From positions 1 to 64,000 of the forward strand of contig ML991831.1 in the NCBI GenBank assembly GCA_010094025.1: 64,000 bases of DNA, read 5' to 3'. The notes under the pieces are model-generated. The model saw nothing but the letters and a program-made list of their open reading frames with translations. It was not told the origin of the DNA and searched no databases. Positions 55,363 through 64,000 of this stretch are shown here, one piece after another. Positions within the stretch are counted from its first letter, which is position 1; every line of letters begins with the position of its first letter. The translations under genes and the position numbers were made by a program. The DNA comes from Viridothelium virens. Taxonomy: Eukaryota > Ascomycota > Dothideomycetes > Trypetheliales > Trypetheliaceae.

Positions 55363-56264
55363 GAGCCGTGTTTCGTTTCAGTCATGTCTGCAGACATCCG
55401 CGCATGCATTTGGACCTCCTCTGGACCAAAAGGCTCAAGCCGCGTTGAATATTGCGTCATATAACGCACATGTATATCTTCCGTCCTTTATAGCTGGTTC
55501 TAGTCAAGTTCAATACAAGCAACTGCTGCATATTCCTGACAGTTCACTTGACATGAGCATAGCGGGGAATCTTCATGGACAAAGTGGTCGACCTCATACA
55601 AAATTCATTTCGGCTTTCAAACGTGAGTTATACAGAGGCGAAACAGGAGCGCTGGGCCAGCAGCCGAAGCTGTCACTAAGCCATACTGAGCCATCATGAG
55701 CAAACTTGAGCACGCCTAAGCTGTCGTGAGCTAAGATAAGTGCAACCTGAGCTAGCGTGGTTTAACCTGAATGGTGCCTAGATCCAGGACCACTATTCTA
55801 GTCAAACTGCCGAAACCCTGAAGTCAGGCCTGTAAGCAGGGAGTTATTACCTTACGTTTTCGCCACATCAGAAGGAGCCCAGTTCGCGGCCCCCTAAAAC
55901 TCGGCAATACCAACGAGGCAGGATATGGGGATTTCGAAGCCAGCCTAGCCATCATTGAAGTATCGATTTGTAGACCATCTGAGAAGTAAAGGTCTTGAAA
56001 GCGGCCACAAAGTCCTGGACTGCAGGATGTGTTTGTCCGGTGAAGTGAATTGGGTCAGTGCGGCGTTGGCAAGTTTGCTGCTACTGGTGAAGATGCCTCT
56101 AGGCCAACATGGCGAGCTCCAGTACATCCCAGATAAGTTCTCAGCGAAGAGCACGTCACATACTCTAATATGACCAGTCTACGTAGCACCGGAAACTCTG
56201 CAATAGACAGAACCTAGTTGGTCACTACATCAGGTGAGCGCAATCTTTATTCCTCCACATGCTC
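55363..56264. other. Intergenic, no supported gene
   Basis: Convergent region between the NLR-like pseudogene and the HET-domain gene. Frames at 55,325-55,699 and 55,955-56,173 have no family resemblance. No repeat or RNA gene was recognised. Confidence 0.45.
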
Positions 56265-58913
56265 CTAAACGATTACGACTCCTTTCTGCGCAAAGTGTTT
56301 AAAATAGCTTCTTGCGTCTTCCTGACTCTTGAATTTGCATGACACAATTCCAATTCTCTTCCACTCTTCATCCACACAATTATCGACCTGAGAGAGCACC
56401 AGCACAGAAGCCTCAAAAGTCTCTTCATCTGATTGTTGCCCTTTTATGGCAACGCAAAACGCTTCGTCAGTTACATCCATCAGATCATCGAAGTACACTC
56501 TAGCTTGTAAGGCAATCTGAGTTAGCGAAGGTGGTACATCTTCTTTGTCAAGTATCCGAAATGTTGCAACCGTTCGCTCATTCTTATACGAGTAGGACGG
56601 CTCTGCATCCTGTGGATGAACTGTCATCCGGAAACACGGTCCCATAAGCTTGAGAAATCCGCCTTTTATTTCTCCCGTTTCCAAATTTCTCCAGTGTTCC
56701 GTGAATGCTTTCCAGACCGTCGCAAGCTCGATTGCATTCGCCCCATCTCGAGCATCTGGTCGGAATTCCAGCGAACCATCGATGCTGGCCCAACTCCAAC
56801 TAGGCGCTCTGTACTCTTTCGTCCTCTTGGCCGGACTCGTCACACGCCATATCGTGCCATCAAGAAGCTTGTCCTCCCACAAGCCGGCAAAGTAACGGTG
56901 TGATTGATCTGGTCTTAACGTACTTAGTGCGCGCTTCATATCATTTGCTAGACCTGATACAGCTGCCAACTTGTCAGAAGGGACTGTTAAGTCACACCTT
57001 GCGTAAGCTTTGATTACTGAATTCCAATCAAGAAAAAGTTGCTCAAGGTCTTTGTCCTTGGCATTTTCATGGCAAAATTGCCTGTCTGGCGCGTTTAGCA
57101 ACTGTTTCCAGAGGTGTGGCTTCTCGTCCTTTGCTGACTTGGCCTCAACTTCAACATAATCCTTATCAGCTTTTTGCTGGAGGTCTTCATAACAATAAAC
57201 AGTCTCTGGATGTAGTTCGCAAGCGTTCTGTTCCCTACACTCCCAAAACACTTGTTGTTTGCCAAGGTGAAGGACACGGGGCGATAGCAGCCGTTCCTGC
57301 ACCACCCATCCTCTGTATGCAACAGGATCCCGCCCGAAAGACAAACGCCAGGCATAGGCTTTCTCCAACAAACACCTAAATCTCCCCGGCTCTGAGTCAG
57401 GTGTCTGTTGAAGGCGAATGATAGTTGGCGCAATGTCTCTTGGATCTCTATCAAAAAAACAGCCTTCATCTTCATTCTTGGCACCGAGAGCCGATATATT
57501 CAGAAATGCATTTCTGTATACGTCTTGCATTGTATTAGCAGCAGCCCGCCAGTCGTCAGGTGAATCTTGGTATATGCAAAGCTTATCTATCCAAAGGTAC
57601 TGGATACCAAGTCTCGAAGTAATACCCATAGCTTCACGAAAAGTTTTTGGCAAGCTCGATATGGCCTGCAGGGCGTGTAACTTTTCGTGCGTCGTTCGAA
57701 GTAATTTCAGTCTTTCTATGGTTGCCTTCCCGCCATTTGGGGCTGCAGCCTCTGGGTTATCTCCAGTGCCTGGCTCGCCCCAACAGTGACTGAGAGTAAT
57801 GTACCGTTCCGAGGAAGGAATATCGTCGCTGGAGACGAGTATGAAAGAGTCCTCGCAGATCTTGAGGAGGCGAGTAGGAAGCTTTCGAACTACGAGGCTA
57901 CTCCTGCAACGGATATGCTTTTCACAACACTCGCCCAACCAATTGTCGATCAATGCCCATGTTTTCGCGTCTCCGGTAGAGGAGGAAAAGTCAAAATTCA
58001 AATGTCTGTCCCAGCGTGGAACTGTATAATATTATTAGTCGAGGTTTCTGCCACAATATGCAAACACCTGAACAGAATGCCTCTTTTCTTGACCACTGCA
58101 GCCTCTCCTTGTAATCAAATATGTCTTCGAGGTTCTGAAGGTCCATATAGTAGGAAGATATAAGTCAATAGCACACATGCCACTCTCTGCTACAAACAGA
58201 ATTTCAGAGCCTCGAAGACATATCTAATGAGAAAGGGAGGGGCCAGTGAATGAAACACTGGAGATTCAAAAATCATTGTTGCAGTAGATGTAATGATCTA
58301 GGGAAATAACACCTAGGAACGTTCGTTAAGATCAGCGGCTTTTATCTTTAAGTGCGGCAAAGGATTTCTGAGTGTAGAAAGTCCCTTTCATTGATTTTAG
58401 CTTTTGAGGTTTATTCTATTCAAAGATTTGGCGATAGTAATAGATAGACATTCGATCCAAGAAACAGAAAAAGGAATTCTTACCCCCAACAGGAATGAGA
58501 GGAAGTGTGCCACTCGAGCCTCCCATATAATCGATTTGCATTACCGGATAGCTTTCCTCCAAACCGTGAATCTGGAAGCACGTAAACCATCCCGGATCCA
58601 GAATCTTCGCAAGTTTGTGCTTGCCCGCTTTCGGTTCGAACGGATAGCACATTACGCATCCCTTTTCAGAGCTTGACTCCCAGCTCGAATCGGTTCTGTG
58701 GTGTCCGTAGATGTACATTTCTACCTCTGGCCTTTTCCCCCGCAGTTCTGTGGCTGGACTGGTCTGTGATTGCGATCTCTTGCGTAGGAAGTCTAGATAC
58801 TTTCCCCGCGGGTCTGGATCGTCACTCTCTAAGTCAGATTTGAAGGCGAGACGGGTCGTGCGATTAGGATCCCACATGCCTTCAAGGCCATGGAGGCAGA
58901 CATCGCACAACAT
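56265..58913 (-). CDS. HET-domain (heterokaryon incompatibility) protein
   Basis: The simplest model has exon 1 at 58913-58484 and exon 2 at 58021-56265; they join in phase to 728 residues. The N-terminal part has CxxC pairs (MLCDVC, then GCVMC) often seen before HET domains. The HET core shows YITLSHCWG, then LGIQYLWIDKLCIYQDS and YRGWVVQERLLSPRVLHLG, in family order. The C-terminal half is mixed alpha/beta with APSWSWASIDG, also typical. HET proteins trigger programmed cell death when unlike strains fuse. The intron (donor GTAAGA, acceptor TACAG) is 462 bp, long for this genome, and holds an inverted repeat; a small extra exon near 58,070-58,160 is possible. Exon 1 needs transcript proof. 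Confidence 0.85.
58119..58223. repeat. Inverted repeat in the HET gene intron
   Basis: Arms at 58119-58138 and 58204-58223 are reverse complements with one mismatch in 20; similarity fades outward over about 18 more bases. The 65-bp spacer has no coding look. It could be a folded intron element or a small MITE-like insertion that lengthened the intron. Confidence 0.6.
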
Positions 58914-59393
58914 GATGATGTTAGGCTGGGACGGGGATGATGTGAGCTACTATATCATTCTTTACTCTAGCTTGGCAGTCTGAAAATTTGTGGTTGATTC
59001 CATCGAGATAGTTTCGCGCTGTGGGCTTCTGGCCCATGCGCGGTCACATGAGCCTTCCTAGCTTTTAGCTCGTAGCTTCTTAGCTTTCTCCTAGCTTACC
59101 TAGTGAAAAGCAATACTGACCAAATCTAGACAGAATCTTGTGTAGCAAACGGCAATATGCTTTGAAGTATTTATATACACCCAATTTTGCATTACCGCAT
59201 TATATCCGAATCCCCAGTCCATGCCCGTGGTAGCTAACATGCGCCGAATCTCAAAGCACATGAAAAAGTAGCAAAATTAGCCGTGATGATGATGATAGTA
59301 TAACATCGACTCCATCCATTATGCCCAGCGTATCCAGCCACACCTCCACCACCCTTTTGGAAAATCCCTCTTCAAACCCCAGACTACCCCTCC
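58914..59393. other. Intergenic region between the HET gene and the chitin synthase
   Basis: It holds the promoter region of the HET gene and the 3' side of the chitin synthase gene, both on the minus strand. A short GAT-type microsatellite lies near 59,285-59,297. Nothing else was recognised. Confidence 0.4.
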
Positions 59394-62300
59394 TCACAAC
59401 TGCCCACTCAACACCGCCTCCGTCGCACTCCCAATATACGCGCGCTTGGGATCCATATTCATGCCAAACCTACGCTCCAGCTCCGCCTTAATACTCTTCT
59501 TCGTCACGCTCATCAAATCCGCCGTGCGCAGAATATCTCTGATCTCAGCCAAGATCGCATCATCGGACGGCAGCGCCGCCACCCCACCGAGATCGCTCAT
59601 CTCCATCTCGCCCGCGGGCCCGCACGCCGCGGAAACGTGTCGGGAGGGCGGATACTGCTGGCCCGCGCCACCGAGGAGCGGCTCGGACGGGGACAGTGAC
59701 ATGCGAGACTGGTTGCCGGAGGCGTAGCGAGGGATGCCGAGCTGGGACATAGGGCGCGAGGCGTAGCCACCCTGGCTCGTCATATGATCGCCGCCGCCAT
59801 ACTCAGAGCCCGCGGCGCCGGCGACAGTCGGGTAGTAGGAGCGGGTGCCGTAGGAGACGCCGGAGACCTCGGAGCGGGCTTCGTCGTGCTGGGTCTGGGC
59901 ATCCCAGAGCTCGGCCTGGTATTCCTCCCACTTCTTGCGCGGGATGGAAGCCGGGTCGAACTTGCCTTCGTCGGAGACGACGACTTGGCGGCCTTTTTCT
60001 CCCGTCACGACGCGCGTGTTGCCCCAGGAGAAGTCGTCCATGTGCCAGAAGGCGTAGAGGGGGAGGCCGAAGGCGAAGACCGGGGTGGCGACGATGTAGA
60101 TGATCATCCAGCCGATCATTTCCCATTTGCGGCGGAGGATGAAGATGATGGCCTGCAGACCGTAGATGGCGCCGAGGAGGATGAAGGCGGTGATGGGGAC
60201 GGTGTCGGGATTGGCAATGAGGAGATAGATCAGGTAGCCGATGTAGACGATGATGACGGGTTGGACGACGGTGGAGAGGAGGTCGAGGAAGACCACGAAG
60301 CGCATGCTGAAGCAGCAGAAGCCGCACAGTTGTTGGAGAGGGATCAGTTCAATAAGATTGTGTACTGTAGAGTTGATCCAGCGGCGACGTTGTGACATGA
60401 AGACTGTCCAGGAGTCGGGAGCGATGGTCCAGGCATGGGCGCGGAAGATGTATTTAGTCTTGTATTTCGAATGAAACTTGAGAAGCAGGGTTGTTAGATA
60501 ACGGTCTTCACCCAAGTGGAGTAGATTCTTCATGTGAAGCGTATCAACACGAATCTCCGAATAGGCGTCGACGACCTCCTTGGAGACGAAGAGAGGTTTC
60601 CCAGTCTCAGCTGCACGGATACGGAACATCGTGAAACAACCCGGCAGACAAGTGACTGAACCGAAGAGAGATTCGAAAGCCTTTGTCAGGTTGTGTGAGA
60701 TATAATACTCATAAACTTGCATCATGGTGATAAAGGACGACTTGGCGTTTGTAAGAGCCGTTTCACCACATACACCAATTAAGCGTGTGTCGTGGAGGAA
60801 GGCGGAAATAAAGCGAGTAGCAGAATCGGGAGCAACAACGGTATCGGCATCGATTTGGAGTAGGAATTCGTAGAAGGTGGGATTCACTCCTATGATATTC
60901 CGTATTTGGTGATGCATCTCCAATTCCAATGGAGTCATTGGCAAGTTGTAGTGAACACGGTTCAAGAAACGCATGAGAAGCATCTGGGAATCACGCTTAC
61001 CACGGTTACCAGGTCTGAAATGCACGGGTCAGCTTCGAATCGGAAGAAAAATCTTGAAAAAACGTACCGAGTGACTTCAGAAGGCTTGCCAATTTTGACG
61101 ACAACCAAGAACGGAACAATATGACCTTGGACTTCATACAACCCAGAATAGACCTTACCCATGTTGTGTTGCTTCAGACCCTCACCCAAGGATTCAAAGC
61201 TCAACGGTTCAGGATCCACAGTCTCAGAGACACCGAGAATATCCAGGACGATACGTGGGGTTGGCCTGTCGTTACCCTGCCCAATAATCATACCGTCACA
61301 GACAATAACGAGCAATTTGCGCTTGTCATCGTACCGCATTCGTGCTGCAGAATCGATGGCACGACGCAAAGAATCCTCGTCTTCGGTATAAGCAGGAACG
61401 GTGGCGATAACGAATTTGTCGAGATTCTCTGGGATATTCTTCTTGCCGAATTGCAGGGCAGCAAAGAATTTGAAGCCGATGACACTGACCAAAAGAATGG
61501 AAATAGCAAGCAGGATGTACTTGGCAAAAAGACAACGAGGTGAGGAACGAGTATCGACATCGCCCACGTAAAAGAGATTGTTCAAGCAAATCATCATGGC
61601 GTTCTGGAGTTCAGTGGTCATGTCCAGTGCCTCATAGTATTTACTAATGTCCTGTCCCGACCTCTGTTGGAAAAGATCGACCAAAGGCTGATACATAAAG
61701 TTGGAATTTGGTGGGTCCGATGGTGGATCCTCTCCAGCTGGATATTGTGGCGTACGACCTCCTTGGTAATAGGATGTGAAGTCGTATATGCGGTTATACA
61801 GGATCGCAATATAATTTTGCTTGGAACCAAGTGTTCCAACGTACTTCGGCGTGTAACCAATTCTGCCCTTCTGGTAGTTCGCTTTGAGATACATCTGCTG
61901 CTCATACCACCAGTCAGGTCGTGAATCATTTCTGAACGATCGGAAGTCATGATACTGCGCATTGTTGTCCTGATCACTGATAGTGTTGGTTTGATCCGTG
62001 TAGTTTGTGGACTTATAGTCGAGCTGCACCGCGGGATCGATAGTCCCGTCAACACCGTTGCAAAGTGCGCTGACCTGGACCGGAAAGATATTGGTGGCAT
62101 CAGTTCCAGCGTACTTCTTCAAGGCAGACTGGGGTACAATGTCCGGATAGTGACTTGGCATGAAAGCTGCCAGATCGTATACGACACCACGAATGGCGAT
62201 GTATGAACCTTTGCTGCCAGTCTTGCCGTTATATGAACTCAGTTCCTGGGGCGAATAAACGTGTTGTACAGGGCAGATCAAGACTGGAAACCCGACTTCA

Positions 62301-64000
62301 AAATTGTCAGTAAAGATTGATATTTCCCCGAAACGGTCCAGTCACTTACTCATGAAGAAGAGCACGAAAGCACAGCTCAACCAGATGATCAAGTTGATGG
62401 CCAGCTTCTCTCGCCAAGCAGTTCGCACGTCTTTCCGAGGCATTCGTCCGATGAATCTTGGCAGGAAGTCGGGAATAAACCAAGTCATAAAGTAGACAAG
62501 GAACATCCATCTCTTCCTGCTGCCAGAGACTGGCTTTTCTTCGATCTCCACCAACTTTGCATCATTGCCTTTCTCAGCCATCTGCTCACGTGTGTCCATA
62601 TTACGGAACATATCTCCAGAGTTGAAGGCGGAGGCTCCAGCGTCTGACTTAGCATCCAGATCTCTGCTTCCAAAGTATCCGCCAGCCTTGTCATCATGAT
62701 AAAAGGCCCCGGGAGATGGAGTGTGCGACGCAAGCAAGTCCTGCTTGGAGTCACCAAATGGATTTGCACTTCGAGCCCCAGGAGTGAGGTATGCACCTGG
62801 CGTTTCGTCGTAATTGTCCCCGTAGGCGCCAGGAACAACTGGATGTTCACCCATCTTAGCGATCTCAAACCAGCAACGCTCGCTTAGAAATACACCAGTT
62901 GCGCCGACGCGAGCCTCGTTACTTGGCCATCTCCGCTCATCGAGCACCATTTCAGCCTTCTCACGTTCGCTGCCGACCACAACAGTCTCTGCCTCGGCAA
63001 GGCCAAGGAACTCGCTGAAGGGAAGGAACATGCTAAAGTCAGCATTGCGGAGCCGTTGGCTGATTTCAGCAATGCCAAAAGTTTGGACTTGTGTGCGGAC
63101 ACACTTGCTGTCGAACTGATTGGCAATCTTGCGGTCATTTGGTTTCAAGCAGAAGACAAAGTATGGATTTGTTGATCCAGAGATAGACTTGGTGATGTTG
63201 TCAAGTGACGACAGGAACTGGCCAGAGGCTCCTTGTTGTCCATGATCTCTCCTGTGAGACTTAGATTCAGTGGCACCTTTCGGACTCTCACCAAAATCGA
63301 AGGCTTTGTCGTCGTCGGGAGTACCGACGGTACCGACGGTACCAACGCTCTTTTGGGTTCCGAATCGTGAAGGTCGTCCACCGTTTCTTTTTGCCATACT
63401 AGGCATGCGCGTCGGCTTCGAGCTGAGAGAAGCCTGTAGAATGGTCGACTTCTCTTTGGGATGCGTGACTCGGTTGAGAGCTTCTTGTCCGAATAGATCT
63501 CTGACGAAATCGCGCGTAGTGGTATTGATGAGATTCATCAAGTCACCGGAAATGACCTCTCCGTTCTCCTCAATCAAGCCTTCAGCAGGATATTCGACCT
63601 CGCCAGAAAAGTGCTTGACGGTGAAGGATGCGTTGGTATTTTGAGTGGGAAAGTTGCTACCCGGCATGATCGCAGTTGCGCTAGCAACAGATATGGCAGG
63701 GTTCTTGTCTCCGAAGCGTTTTCGAATACTTTCCATGAACTGCATATCCGTCTTGCTACGCCTGGTTTGATCGTCCAAAATACTGAGTAATCCATTGCCT
63801 GGCTTCAAGAGACCGCGCACAGCATCTGAGTTATCAAAATAGCTTGTTGCTGGGACGCTTACTTCTTCCGTCTCGAGGAGGTCTGCTTTCCTCTCGAAGA
63901 AGCTTTGAAGGGCAAAATTGTACATGGATTCTGTTGCAGCATTGTTGAGGAGCTGATCCAAAGTATTCCCAGTTGCGGATGACTGGGCAAAGCCAGGGAA
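59394..64000 (-). CDS. csmA: Class V chitin synthase with myosin-motor-like domain, N-terminus outside the window
   Basis: Three exons are visible: from the right edge (64000) to 62350, then 62295-61068 and 61014-59394, about 1,499 residues in phase, with 54- and 53-bp introns. A full protein is usually about 1,850 residues, so the first part of the motor lies beyond the edge. The visible motor part reads FPGFAQSS, then [18 protein letters not shown] and [10 protein letters not shown], matching class V rather than the shorter class VII. Membrane segments follow, then a cytochrome b5-like domain ([16 protein letters not shown]), then the chitin synthase domain with EDRYLT and the catalytic QRRRW. 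The C-terminus is a DEK-type helix domain ending VLSGQL. It polymerises UDP-GlcNAc into wall chitin at hyphal tips and septa. Confidence 0.96.

Noticed and set aside
63310-63350. Short tandem repeat in the chitin synthase gene
   Set aside because: It encodes a GTV repeat in a disordered linker and is an ordinary low-complexity stretch.
1-64000. tRNA genes, CRISPR arrays and a secondary metabolite cluster
   Set aside because: No tRNA-like B box was noticed in intergenic DNA, no regularly spaced repeats, and no polyketide, peptide synthetase or terpene enzyme.

Overview
The window is nuclear DNA from a filamentous ascomycete (Pezizomycotina). The evidence is short GT-AG introns of about 48-60 bp with CTAAC or CTGAC branch sites, a class V chitin synthase with a myosin-like head, HET, patatin-like and NLR-like genes, and an AT-rich transposon relic that looks RIP-mutated (C-to-T decay). 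Leotiomycetes is my best guess at class, from general resemblance only. I saw no tRNA, rRNA, CRISPR or bacterial-style operon.

Layout. 1-2,900 is a transposon graveyard dominated by a decayed hAT element, beside a truncated EthD-like gene. 3.7-36 kb is mostly ordinary housekeeping DNA: several unknown proteins, cullin-1 (SCF ubiquitin ligase scaffold), a cupin, Sec7 (Golgi Arf exchange factor), the pyruvate dehydrogenase E2 subunit, the kinetochore protein Fta1/CENP-L, an Hsp110-type chaperone (Hsp88/Sse1), a dual-specificity-phosphatase-like protein, a large disordered AT-hook protein and an APH-type phosphotransferase-like protein. Two gene pairs are divergent and share an upstream region: sec7/E2 and fta1/hsp88.

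36.5-59 kb is accessory in character: sparse, with many gene remnants. It holds two solo LTRs of one family with intact 5-bp target duplications, a cysteine-rich single-pass membrane protein, a decayed patatin-like gene without its catalytic aspartate, a relic of a possible nuclease-fold gene, a small secreted six-cysteine protein with kexin sites, an NLR-like gene (alpha/beta hydrolase, NB-ARC, TPR, ankyrin) cut by one of the LTRs and carrying stops, and a HET-domain gene. One conserved gene, the Irc5/HELLS-type remodeller, sits inside this stretch. At the right edge (59.4-64 kb) is the class V chitin synthase, cut by the window end.

The patatin-like, NLR-like and HET genes within 18 kb resemble a fungal allorecognition or innate-immunity island, two of whose three large members appear to be dying. 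No wholly new system is evident. The clearest direct observations are the two LTRs with matching target duplications, the LTR insertion inside the NLR-like gene, and an intron of hsp88 whose length is a multiple of three and which has no stop codon.
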